DNA of 64,000 nt, taken from an uncultured Bacteroidales bacterium. GTDB taxonomy: Bacteria; Bacteroidota; Bacteroidia; Bacteroidales; Paludibacteraceae. The translations under genes were made by a program, and so were the position numbers. Of this stretch, positions 16,867-24,839 are shown in pieces. The stretch is from the NCBI GenBank assembly GCA_900542355.1, contig UQNE01000013.1, positions 22,517 to 86,516 on the forward strand. Direction: 5' to 3'. The stretch's first letter is position 1; every line of letters begins with the position of its first letter. The notes below the pieces were generated by a model. It did not search any database. It was not told the origin of the DNA and saw nothing but the letters and a program-made list of their open reading frames with translations.

Positions 16867-19707
16867 TTACATCTCGTTGAAGTACTGCTTCAGATTGGTT
16901 TCCGAATCAATCTCCATCTTCTGCCGCAGCCTATAGCGCATCATCTCCACGCCTCGCGTAGTCAGGTTGAGCAGCGGCGCAATCTCCTTGGTCTGCAAGC
17001 CCATCTTGATATAGACGCACATCCGTCGCTCCTGCTTGTTCATCCACGGATACTTAGCCTTGAGGCGTTGGATAAACTTATCATTGACTATGTCGAAATT
17101 CTCCTCAAATCGCTTCCAATCGACCGATGTATCGCTGTTGTTCTGTAGGCGTTGTAGCAGCGTCTGCATCCGCAGTTTAGCATCGTCGGTCTTGCCTGCA
17201 TTGAGCAGATCGATGGCGCGGTGCAAGTCGCGCAAGACAGCATCGGTGAACTCCTTGCGGTTGTTCTCCGAGAGAATCATATTGCTCAATTCTTGGCTTT
17301 TCTGCTTTAGTTCAAACTGCGCTTTGTCATTCTCCAGTTTCAAAATCTGCAACTCTTGCTCGTGCAGTTGCTCGTTGGCACGCGCCTCTACACGCTCCTT
17401 ATTAAGGCGGATACGACGACGCACACGCTGCACGATATATGCGGCAATCAGCAGCCCAAAGAGCACATAAGCCGTAATGGCATAGCCCGTTAGAAACCAT
17501 GGTCGGGCAATGCTGATAGGCAGACTGCGCTCCTGTATCCCGTCGGGCGTCAGCATGCGTATATCGAGGCGATAACTGCCCGCACGCAGAGCGGTAAAAT
17601 CGCGATACGACACCGCAGATGCAGCCGTAAACTCTTTCTCCGCAGGCCACAAGCGCGTCTCAAACATCGTTGCATTGGTAGCCGTATTGCTCCCGCTGAA
17701 CTCCACACGCAGCGAATAGACATTCGACGGCAACGACACCTCGCCCACCTGCTGCGGAAACGACTCGCCATACACTTTCTCGATACTCGGGCTGCTCGTG
17801 CGCACCGACCGAATATAGAGCGTATTTCCTTCCGCTGTACCTGTATACCGATTGAGCATAGCAGACAGGCTTACTTTGTTGAACCCGCTCACGCCGCCCA
17901 ACACCGCTTCTCCGTTGCTCAAAAAAGCGATGTTCGCAAAACCGCCGATAAGGAACTTACCCACAGGCATCACATCCATCGCCGGCGAATAGGCACCGCT
18001 CTGCTCATTGTAGGTAGCAACGCACAACTTATCGTTGCATAGCATCCATAGATTGCGCTGCTTATCCAGCCCCACAAGGGTATAGCGTGCCTCCATGGGC
18101 AAGTGTGCATCCGCCGGTTTACCCTCACGCAACACACCGTCTGCCCCTACGATACCGAAATAAGTATCGCCCGACACATAGATCTCGTCCCCTATCCGCG
18201 AGAGCGAATAGGCCTGTCTGGCAGCGGAATGCGGCAAGACCACCTCGGGCTCTACCGTTCCTTCTGCCGAGTGGACACGCAGGCGTTCCAATCCGCGCGA
18301 AGTGAGCGTCCAGATATTACCCTTTGCGTCCAATTTATAGTAGAGTGCTGTCTCATTAAACCCGTTTAAGTGGCGCAGTTTCCACCCTTGCTGCGAGTGC
18401 TGCAGCACCGAGAAGCCGATGTATGTCCCCACAATCGCGCCTTCCACTTTGCTATTCTGCTCTATGCTCCAGACGCCGTCGGTGGCCTCTATCGGCACAA
18501 AAGCATCACCTCGCACCTCAAACAGACCTCGGTTGTGGCAGCATAGCAAGACACCATCCATCTCCGTCAGGCTCCACACTTGTCCGAGCGAACCTTCCAC
18601 CAAGCGCAGTTGCCCGTTGCGCAGGCAATACAAGCCTTGGTTGGTACCCAAATAGAGTGCCCCTCGGTATTCATAGGCCGCATAACCCGACCCATAATCC
18701 ACTATCGTGTTGTCGAGCCGCTCGATGGGCAACATCAACTGCACACAATCGATACCCTTATCGAAACCAATCCACAGGTTGCCCGCTTTGTCAAAAAGCA
18801 GACTCAGCACCGTGTTGTTTTGCAAGCCGTTCTCGCGTGTCAGAAAGCGGCAGTGTTTCCCCTTCAAGTCGGTCAGCACCACGCCTGTACGCACCGTACC
18901 GAACGCCATATACCGGTCGTTAACCGCCATCGTATAGAGTTGGTTGGCAATGATATAATCGTCCGCATCGGTACGAAAACGCTCCACCGACTCACCATTA
19001 TATAGGTATATCCCGCGGAAGTCAGTCGCAATCAGCACGCCTTGTCCGTCGTAAGGCAGCAATGCGCACACCACCGAACTGCGCAGTTTCTCCGAACCGC
19101 GCAGGGCATGCAATCGGTTCGCACTCAGCACATACACATCACGCGCCGTAGCCACAAAAAACTCATCCCCAATCAGCAACGAAGTGCGTATCACATCGCC
19201 CGGGTCAATCACCTCCACTTGCTTGTCGTTGTCTATCAAAAAGATATAGTTGCGCGTCTGCACATACAGCCGTTCCTCGCTCCAAAAAATCTTCCATACC
19301 TCCCCAAAATGGCGATAACGATCGGGGATATTCTCCGCCAACGACTGATAGATCAATGTGCCGTGCTCGTTAGGACGGAAGACGCCAAAGTCGTCCGTTC
19401 CTCCGGCATAGACAGCCCCTGCGGTGTCGGTGGCTATTGCCCGCACCACCGTTGAATTGCCTATACCATAGAGTTTCCAGCGACTGCCGTCATATTCCAG
19501 CATACCATGGTTATTCGCCGCATAGATCCAACCGTTTTGCTGCTGCAATAGTGCCCAGTTCTGTGTACCCGCATCGTAGTCATCGGGCGTAAAAGTGCGC
19601 ACAAGCGGCACCCATTCTGCACAAATAGGAGCCGACAACAAAAGCAGTATCCACAAAAAGAAACTACGGAACTTCAAGAAACAACTATTAAAACACGAGC
19701 AAAACAT
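16867..19707 (-). CDS. Membrane-anchored propeller / Y_Y_Y regulator with LuxR-type HTH
   Basis: This encodes 946 residues. After a signal peptide (about 1-30) comes a two-component-regulator-type beta-propeller (about 35-620), with repeated blocks such as ENGLQNNTVLSLLFDKAGNL and LWIGFDKGID. A Y_Y_Y Ig-like domain follows (about 630-735), then one transmembrane helix (about 740-762), a coiled coil (about 768-815) and a helix-turn-helix of LuxR type at 888-930 (KEIAPLLNLTTRGVEMMRYR). There is no histidine kinase or receiver domain, so it would sense a periplasmic ligand and act on DNA directly. It heads the operon of the esterase, kinase and nucleotidyltransferase. The start codon lies inside the first unit of a 36-bp tandem repeat. 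Confidence 0.85.
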   Translation of the reverse strand: MFCSCFNSCFLKFRSFFLWILLLLSAPICAEWVPLVRTFTPDDYDAGTQNWALLQQQNGWIYAANNHGMLEYDGSRWKLYGIGNSTVVRAIATDTAGAVYAGGTDDFGVFRPNEHGTLIYQSLAENIPDRYRHFGEVWKIFWSEERLYVQTRNYIFLIDNDKQVEVIDPGDVIRTSLLIGDEFFVATARDVYVLSANRLHALRGSEKLRSSVVCALLPYDGQGVLIATDFRGIYLYNGESVERFRTDADDYIIANQLYTMAVNDRYMAFGTVRTGVVLTDLKGKHCRFLTRENGLQNNTVLSLLFDKAGNLWIGFDKGIDCVQLMLPIERLDNTIVDYGSGYAAYEYRGALYLGTNQGLYCLRNGQLRLVEGSLGQVWSLTEMDGVLLCCHNRGLFEVRGDAFVPIEATDGVWSIEQNSKVEGAIVGTYIGFSVLQHSQQGWKLRHLNGFNETALYYKLDAKGNIWTLTSRGLERLRVHSAEGTVEPEVVLPHSAARQAYSLSRIGDEIYVSGDTYFGIVGADGVLREGKPADAHLPMEARYTLVGLDKQRNLWMLCNDKLCVATYNEQSGAYSPAMDVMPVGKFLIGGFANIAFLSNGEAVLGGVSGFNKVSLSAMLNRYTGTAEGNTLYIRSVRTSSPSIEKVYGESFPQQVGEVSLPSNVYSLRVEFSGSNTATNATMFETRLWPAEKEFTAASAVSYRDFTALRAGSYRLDIRMLTPDGIQERSLPISIARPWFLTGYAITAYVLFGLLIAAYIVQRVRRRIRLNKERVEARANEQLHEQELQILKLENDKAQFELKQKSQELSNMILSENNRKEFTDAVLRDLHRAIDLLNAGKTDDAKLRMQTLLQRLQNNSDTSVDWKRFEENFDIVNDKFIQRLKAKYPWMNKQERRMCVYIKMGLQTKEIAPLLNLTTRGVEMMRYRLRQKMEIDSETNLKQYFNEM

Positions 19708-19820
19708 ATCTGATCAAGCATAATATCTAACTAAACCAAACATGCCTGATCAAGCATAGTATCTGATCAAACCAAACATATCCAATCGAGCATAATATCT
19801 AATCAAGCCAAACATGGTAT
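19702..19820 (-). repeat. 36-bp tandem repeat in the regulator leader
   Basis: Three full units (19702-19737, 19738-19773, 19774-19809) and a short partial one. Each begins AAACAT on the plus strand, which is ATGTTT on the coding strand, and contains GATCAAGCATAATATCT or close variants. Only the first unit's ATG is used; in each unit a TGA precedes the ATG in the same frame. Confidence 0.85.
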
Positions 19821-19834
19821 ATCTAAATCGCCTG

Positions 19835-19866
19835 CAAAGATACGAAAAAAAAGGCAAATATGCAAA
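19835..19866 (-). promoter_or_regulatory. Promoter of the regulator-kinase operon
   Basis: The -7 box TATCTTTG is at 19835-19842 and TTTG at 19863-19866, 20 bp apart, on the minus strand. The tandem repeat therefore falls wholly inside the transcribed leader. Confidence 0.75.
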
Positions 19867-20308
19867 TTTTCAAGCATATACACAGGACAACCGCATCAAA
19901 TCGGGAATGCTTATTCATTATTGAGCACATTATTGAGGGTCAATTCTAGAACCCCTGCGCAGCAGCATTCTCTACATTCTAATCATTCCTATCACGCCGA
20001 TAATACAATCTCTACATTCTCTCCATTCGGGACCGAGGAAATAGTTTTGATACACCCGTCCATGCTCATTCGTTCTTTACCGAGCCTGTTCCCTGTCGAT
20101 ATCGGGTCGTTATTGGGTGATTATCGGATGATTATGCGGTGATTAAGGGGTGATTATGCGGTGATTATGCGGTGATTAAACAAATCCGACCGTAGGCTGA
20201 CCATACCCTGAGCATACTCCGAACATCCTCATACCACCGATACATTTTGTCCTTTATCCCTTGTCCTTCGTCCATGGTCCATCATCCCTTGTCCCTTATC
20301 CAATCAGA
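19867..20308. other. Intergenic region with dispersed repeat
   Basis: No gene is seen. It contains copy B of the 11-bp-iteration element (20080-20222). A short segment CACGCCGATAATACAATC near 19996 resembles CGCACCGATAATGCCACT near 8058, close to copy A. The rest is unremarkable. Confidence 0.5.
20080..20222 (+). repeat. Dispersed intergenic element, copy B (11-bp iterations)
   Basis: The same entry segment as copy A (ATCGGGTCGTTATTGGGT) is followed by five 11-bp units (GATTATCGGAT, GATTATGCGGT, GATTAAGGGGT, then GATTATGCGGT twice) and a partial. Then comes CAAATCCGACCGTAGGCTGA. It has one unit more than copy A. Confidence 0.8.
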
Positions 20309-20340
20309 TTTGCATAAATCGACAAAAATCAGTATCTTTG
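20309..20340 (+). promoter_or_regulatory. Promoter of the HxlR regulator gene
   Basis: TTTG at 20309-20312 and TATCTTTG at 20333-20340 are 20 bp apart. The in-frame TTG at 20338 is part of the -7 box and cannot be the start codon. Confidence 0.75.
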
Positions 20341-20373
20341 CACCGCACAGTAACACACAAAAAACTACGGAAT

Positions 20374-20754
20374 ATGCTACACGAGAATGAAATACAGGAC
20401 ATCCTGTTCCCGCACTGCCCGATACGCAATGTGCTGTCGCGGGTAGGCGATAAATGGTCGTTGCTGGTGCTGCACACCTTAGAGCAAAGCACTGAACCTG
20501 TGCGCTTTAATGCGCTGCAACGGTCGTTGCCCGACATCTCGCAAAAGGTGCTGACCACCACCCTGCGGACGCTGGAAGAGGACGGATTTGTAGTGCGAAC
20601 GGTATATGCGGAGGTACCGCCACGGGTGGATTACCAACTGACGGAGCGTGTACACTCGTTTATGCAGGCATGCACACCGATGCTACAATGGGCAGTAAGC
20701 CACTTGGACGACATCGTGGCCGACCGCAAGCAGCATAGAAAAATTAGTGTGTAG
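20374..20754 (+). CDS. HxlR-family winged-helix regulator
   Basis: Start taken at ATG 20374, giving 126 residues; the upstream TTG at 20338 lies in the promoter. HxlR family features are CPIRNVLSRVGDKWSLLVLH (a Cys then the first helix), RFNALQRSLPDISQKVLTTT (the recognition helix), LRTLEEDGFVVR (the wing) and VPPRVDYQLTERVHSF. It is a cytoplasmic DNA-binding dimer. The single Cys near the N-terminus (in HCPIRN) is the residue used for redox or electrophile sensing in several members. No target gene is evident next to it: the following gene is convergent. Confidence 0.9.
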   Translation: MLHENEIQDILFPHCPIRNVLSRVGDKWSLLVLHTLEQSTEPVRFNALQRSLPDISQKVLTTTLRTLEEDGFVVRTVYAEVPPRVDYQLTERVHSFMQACTPMLQWAVSHLDDIVADRKQHRKISV

Positions 20755-20815
20755 CGCGTGCTTATCCCCGTAGAAAATTAGCAGAATCCCATTGCGGGAC
20801 GATACAAAATAGTAT

Positions 20816-21721
20816 CTAAATCCACGGATAGCGCAAGCGGTGCGAAGCGGTGCGCTCCTCTAAGCGGGCAAGGAATGCCTGCGACTGAGGCGAATCGGGG
20901 TGCAAGAGCGTGTGATGGCGGTCAAGGTAGAGTTGATGAAGCGTCTGCATCTCCCCGCGAGTATCGGCTTCGATATAGGTATCTGCAAAACGCTGCCAGA
21001 TATAGCGGACAGCCAACGGACTCGGATGAAACATATCATCGGCGTAGAAACGATAGTCGCGCAGTTCATCGAGCATAATCTCATAAGACGGGAAATAAGC
21101 AGTGTGGCTGTCGAGCAGTTGGTCGATAGCCAGCAGCAGAGTGGCTTTGGAGAGTTGGTTCTGGTGCAAACCGTCCTTGATATGCCGAATAGGCGAGACG
21201 GTGAATATAAACTGCTTGTCGGGATAGGCGGCAAGGATTGGTTGCCATACACCGACGATGTCCTCTACCGACAAGCGACGACGGGTAAACTGCGAGGCGG
21301 GCAGTTTATGGCAGTTGGCAACCACCATACCATTGCGCTCATAGACCCATGCGGTGCCGAAAGTGATAATCACCACCGAAGCCTCAGCCCAAGCCTGCTG
21401 CATACGCCCGATACTCTGCTCCACCGAACGGCAGGTTTGCTCCTTGTCGGACGAAGAGAACGCACCGTGGTGGTACATCGAATGAAACAGCCCGCCCCAC
21501 TCCACCAACTCCGGCATACGCGTCAGTGCCAACGCATTAGCGATAGAAACAGGGTTGTAGAGCGTCCCGAACGGGTTGGCGGTGATTTGGAAATAGTACT
21601 CCGACATCTGCTCTGCGATATTGTCGGCAAAGCACGAACCGAGCATCAAGATATGGTCAGAATAGCGGATAGGTCGCTGCGAAGCGGGTATCTGCACCGG
21701 TGTAGAGAACTGCATAGTCAT
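20816..21721 (-). CDS. GSCFA domain protein
   Basis: This encodes 301 residues. The family-naming motif is LGSCFADNIAEQM near residue 27. Other segments include NPFGTLYNPVSIANAL, TFGTAWVYE, FTVSPIRH and DDMFHPSPLAVRYIW. GSCFA proteins are SGNH-like hydrolases or esterases with no established substrate in Bacteroidetes. No signal peptide is present. It lies 18 bp downstream of the LolC-like permease gene and is likely co-transcribed. A start two codons later (MQF) is also possible. Confidence 0.85.
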   Translation of the reverse strand: MTMQFSTPVQIPASQRPIRYSDHILMLGSCFADNIAEQMSEYYFQITANPFGTLYNPVSIANALALTRMPELVEWGGLFHSMYHHGAFSSSDKEQTCRSVEQSIGRMQQAWAEASVVIITFGTAWVYERNGMVVANCHKLPASQFTRRRLSVEDIVGVWQPILAAYPDKQFIFTVSPIRHIKDGLHQNQLSKATLLLAIDQLLDSHTAYFPSYEIMLDELRDYRFYADDMFHPSPLAVRYIWQRFADTYIEADTRGEMQTLHQLYLDRHHTLLHPDSPQSQAFLARLEERTASHRLRYPWI

Positions 21722-21739
21722 AGCGGGATTGACGGATTA

Positions 21740-22990
21740 TTACTCGAAGTGCATCACCTTGGCGGGACTGATCTTCGTAACGATAGCCGAGGGTGCCAAC
21801 AGAATCAGCAACGACACAGCCATCGTACCGATGTTGAGCAGCAACCACCACCCCCACGGGAAAGCAATAGGCACATAATTGACATAGTAGGTCGCCGCCT
21901 CGAGCGGGATGAGATGAGTGAAATACTGAACGGCACACAGCCCGAGACCTAACACATTACCCCACAACATACTCTTGCCAATCAGCATTGCCGCCTCGGC
22001 GATGAAGATACGGCGCACAAAGCGATTATCCGCCCCGAGGGCTTTGAGCACACCTATGAGTTGCACACTATCGAGGATGAGAATTATCAGTCCGGAGATG
22101 ATGCTAAAACCTGATACACAGAGCATTAGCAAGATGATTACGATTACATTCATATCCAATAGGTCGAGCCATGCAAACACCTGCGGATTGAGTTGTTGCA
22201 AGGTCTGCACATAGTAGAGGTTGTAGCCCTCGTCATCGATATGGTTGACGGTAGCGAAATAGACTTGGTCGGCAGTCTCGTTGAGGTGGCGCAGGTTGTC
22301 CACCAGTATCTCCACGCCCGAGACCTCGTTGTCGTCCCACGCATTGAGGCGACGAACGACATCGATTGCACCCAATACAAAGAGTTGGTCAAAATCGCCA
22401 AAGCCCGTCTCATAGATTCCGGCGATGTGCATCTTGCGCACCCGCACATGCTCGTCCACAAAATAGGTTAGCATATCATCGCCCACATGCAACGAGAGTT
22501 GATTCGCTTGGAGGCGGGAGATAATCACCTCGCCGGGCAGAGCAGGGAGCGCACCCTCTACGAGGTTGGCGGCAAAATAGTCCCAATAGTCAGTCCCCTT
22601 GAAAACAAAACCGAGAAAAGCATCATCGGTCTTGATGATACCCGGTTTGGTGGCAAAGAGGTGCACAGACGCCACATGCGGATAGTCGCGCAGAGCATCG
22701 AGTAGCGAGTCGCTCACCGTGATAGGCTGCATCTCGTAGGTGTTGTTGTTGTCGAAATTGACGATTTGGATATGCGCGCCGAAGCCTGCTACTTTGTCGG
22801 TGATGGTCTGTTTGAAGCCCACCACAACGCAAATCGTAACAATCATCACCATCACGCCGATGATGATTCCCGCCAAAGCGACCCGCACTGCCGGGCGAGA
22901 GGTGCGTTGGGGCATATCTTTAGCACCCCCATCGGTATTCTCTGAGAAATAAAGGCGGCGGGCTATCCATATTTCGGGTTTGCGTGGCAT
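21740..22990 (-). CDS. LolC/FtsX-like ABC transporter permease
   Basis: This encodes 416 residues with one N-terminal and three C-terminal membrane helices around a large periplasmic domain. The N-terminus has IARRLYFSE and then RPAVRVALAGIIIGVMVMIV. The C-terminal FtsX module includes VSGFSIISGLIILILDSVQL and IGVLKALGADNRFVRRIF, the coupling segment typical of LolC/LolE and MacB permeases. It probably extracts lipoproteins or another lipid-linked substrate with a LolD-type ATPase encoded elsewhere. The 24-bp gap to the divergent gene at 23015 leaves little room for a promoter. Confidence 0.85.
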   Translation of the reverse strand: MPRKPEIWIARRLYFSENTDGGAKDMPQRTSRPAVRVALAGIIIGVMVMIVTICVVVGFKQTITDKVAGFGAHIQIVNFDNNNTYEMQPITVSDSLLDALRDYPHVASVHLFATKPGIIKTDDAFLGFVFKGTDYWDYFAANLVEGALPALPGEVIISRLQANQLSLHVGDDMLTYFVDEHVRVRKMHIAGIYETGFGDFDQLFVLGAIDVVRRLNAWDDNEVSGVEILVDNLRHLNETADQVYFATVNHIDDEGYNLYYVQTLQQLNPQVFAWLDLLDMNVIVIILLMLCVSGFSIISGLIILILDSVQLIGVLKALGADNRFVRRIFIAEAAMLIGKSMLWGNVLGLGLCAVQYFTHLIPLEAATYYVNYVPIAFPWGWWLLLNIGTMAVSLLILLAPSAIVTKISPAKVMHFE

Positions 22991-23014
22991 AGTTTTTGCT
23001 ATGTAAATTGCGGT

Positions 23015-23440
23015 ATGAAACGAATTTGTTTTTTCACATTATTGATACTATTGGTGCTTCGTGCGTCGGCTCAGCCTCCCGAAAGCGACCGTCCTCAGCG
23101 TAAGCCGGAGGAGATTGCGCAGAAACAAACCGAGATGTTGGTGCGCGAACTGAGCATTTGCGACAGCGCAAAGATAGACACTATTTATCGCCTCCATTTG
23201 AAATACGCGCGTATGCGTATGCTGAGCAATACTCGTGCGGAGGACTTGAGTCGCTTGCAATGTCTGTACGCCGAGTTGCAACAGATACTGAGCAAGGAGC
23301 AGTACGAGCGTTTTATGAACCACCAGATGCAGGGCCCTCGTCGCCCTCAGACACCGCTCGGGCGGATGCTGAAGATGAGCAACTGCTCGGTACAAGCACG
23401 CCAAAGCGATTCAGAAGTAAGAATACCATTAGCGCAGTGA
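23015..23440 (+). CDS. Small periplasmic helical protein of unknown function
   Basis: This encodes 141 residues. A signal peptide (MKRICFFTLLILLVLRASAQ) is followed by a charged helical region, KPEEIAQKQTEMLVRELSI, then LSKEQYERFMNH. The layout (helix, helix, then KEQYERF) recalls the Spy/CpxP-like small helical proteins of Bacteroidetes, but this is a resemblance only. The last 43 codons overlap the 3' end of the convergent PAP2 gene by 128 bp. One of the two reading frames may therefore really end earlier in related strains. Confidence 0.65.
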   Translation: MKRICFFTLLILLVLRASAQPPESDRPQRKPEEIAQKQTEMLVRELSICDSAKIDTIYRLHLKYARMRMLSNTRAEDLSRLQCLYAELQQILSKEQYERFMNHQMQGPRRPQTPLGRMLKMSNCSVQARQSDSEVRIPLAQ

Positions 23441-23999
23441 GCGTACCGACCACGAGTCCGCCCAATATATCGAGAGGGTAATGCACCCCGAGATACATCC
23501 TGCTATAGCAATTTAGAGCCACCCAAAGCATCAAGCCGCAGGTGGCTATTTTGTTTCTGCAAAGCAACGAGAAAAGCAGTGCACACGCCATTGTGTTTGC
23601 CGCATGGCTGCTGACAAAACCGTACATTCCGCCCGTGTAACCACGGACGATATGTAGTATACCCGCAAGCGCCGGTTCGTGAGTAGGGCGCAGACGACAA
23701 ACCCAATGTTTGATTAGCCCCGAAGAGATATAATCGGCTCCGCCTACCGCTGCGGCAAAACCGATAAGAATCAGCAGACACCCCAAGAACGCCTTGCGGC
23801 TATGCGAGAGACGATAAGGGCGAACGGCATAATGCCACACCACCCAAGCAACTAAGACCGCATACAAAGGCAGCCAAGTGGTACTCTTGGAGATATACCA
23901 CATCAGCGTATCTGCCCACGGAGCGTGCCAACCATTGATGGCAAGAAGCCATTGTTGGTCGAGCGAGACAAGCGATTCTATGCTGCAAAGGATATTCAC
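23313..23999 (-). CDS. PAP2-family membrane phosphatase
   Basis: This encodes 228 residues with five or six membrane helices. The three phosphatase motifs are present: KHWVCRLRP (K-x6-RP), GFVSSHAANT (the PSGH equivalent, with Ser-Ser-His) and SRMYLGVHYPLDILGG (SR-x5-H-x3-D). It would dephosphorylate a lipid phosphate at the periplasmic face, such as undecaprenyl diphosphate or lipid A. The last 25 residues (Ser/Ala/Gly-rich, after LLNRFGVL) are low-complexity and overlap the convergent gene at 23015 by 128 bp. Its promoter is at 24019-24050. Confidence 0.9.
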   Translation of the reverse strand: MNILCSIESLVSLDQQWLLAINGWHAPWADTLMWYISKSTTWLPLYAVLVAWVVWHYAVRPYRLSHSRKAFLGCLLILIGFAAAVGGADYISSGLIKHWVCRLRPTHEPALAGILHIVRGYTGGMYGFVSSHAANTMACALLFSLLCRNKIATCGLMLWVALNCYSRMYLGVHYPLDILGGLVVGTLTALMVFLLLNRFGVLVPSSCSSSASARAVSEGDEGPASGGS

Positions 24000-24018
24000 T
24001 TAAGTGCTGTTGAGAATG

Positions 24019-24050
24019 CAAAGGTAGTGTTTTTGGCTGAGATATGCAAA
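24019..24050 (-). promoter_or_regulatory. Promoter of the PAP2 gene
   Basis: The -7 box TACCTTTG is at 24019-24026 and TTTG at 24047-24050, 20 bp apart, on the minus strand. The leader is short, about 15 nt. Confidence 0.75.
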
Positions 24051-24069
24051 TCTAAATGGCGTTTGCCCA

Positions 24070-24759
24070 TTATTTGAGATACTTGCTGATGGCAGGAACG
24101 ATAATCGACTCCATCAAGTCGTAGCCCGCAGAAATCGGGTGTACACCATCGGCAGAATAGACGGCAGGCAGCCCGCCTCGGTCATCGACCATAGCCGAAT
24201 AGTAGTCGATATAAGGAATGCTGTTTTGCTCGGCATACGCTTTGAGCAAGGAGTTGAGCCGAAGAATCGTCTGCGAGGGCTCAACCAACTCTTTGCGCCA
24301 CGGATACTCATAGACGGGCAATACGGAGCAGAGAAGCGGCTGAATATGGTGCAGTTGTGCCAATTCGCACATCGATTGGATATTCTCTAAGATATGCTCG
24401 GGAGAGATGTAGCCGTTGTTGAGGCCAATGTCGTTGGTACCCGCCATGATAACTACCACTTGCGGTTGCAACTGAATGACATCGGCTTGGAAACGCGCCA
24501 ACATCTGCGCCGATACCTGTCCGCCGATACCACGACAAGCGTAGTTATGCGCAAGGAAAAAGTCGGGATGCGCCTCGTTCCACATCTCGGTAATGGAATT
24601 GCCCATAAAGACGGCTACGGGCGGTTGCTCAAGCAATCGGTTAGCCTCTGCATAATGCGCATGCTGCGCCCAATCATCGGTGGCAGCAAAAGCCGAAAGA
24701 CTCAAAACAACGCAGAATGCACAATGCATAATGCGAGATGAAATGTGTGCGGAATGCAT
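24070..24759 (-). CDS. Secreted SGNH/GDSL hydrolase
   Basis: This encodes 229 residues with a signal peptide (core CAFCVVLSLSAFAA). SGNH blocks: FMGNSITEMW holds the nucleophile Ser, ACRGIGGQVSAQML has the block II Gly, MAGTNDIGLNNG has the block III Asn, and YSADGVHPISAGY has the Asp and His of the triad. It is close to the acetylhydrolase/sialate-esterase type found in glycan-degrading bacteria and would act in the periplasm on an acetylated sugar or lipid. An in-frame Met11 is an alternative start that gives a more compact signal peptide. Confidence 0.88.
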   Translation of the reverse strand: MHSAHISSRIMHCAFCVVLSLSAFAATDDWAQHAHYAEANRLLEQPPVAVFMGNSITEMWNEAHPDFFLAHNYACRGIGGQVSAQMLARFQADVIQLQPQVVVIMAGTNDIGLNNGYISPEHILENIQSMCELAQLHHIQPLLCSVLPVYEYPWRKELVEPSQTILRLNSLLKAYAEQNSIPYIDYYSAMVDDRGGLPAVYSADGVHPISAGYDLMESIIVPAISKYLK

Positions 24760-24790
24760 AGTAAATCAGGTTGTTATGGTTTAGGTTGTT

Positions 24791-24831
24791 ATGAAAAAAC
24801 CGATTGTCTGACCCGGGTCAGACAATCGGTT
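24791..24831 (-). terminator. Terminator of the DUF4465 gene, a perfect 34-bp palindrome
   Basis: AACCGATTGTCTGACCC and its exact complement abut with no spacer (24798-24831). On the minus strand it is followed by a run of T. The real hairpin would open a few central pairs as a loop. Confidence 0.88.
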
Positions 24832-24839
24832 AGACAGAT

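Noticed and set aside
19921..20142. A 73-codon frame in the repeat-bearing spacer
   Set aside because: It runs through the dispersed repeat and has no start context, domain or conserved look.
20900..21952. A 350-codon frame opposite the GSCFA and permease genes
   Set aside because: It spans two real genes on the other strand and has no recognisable features.
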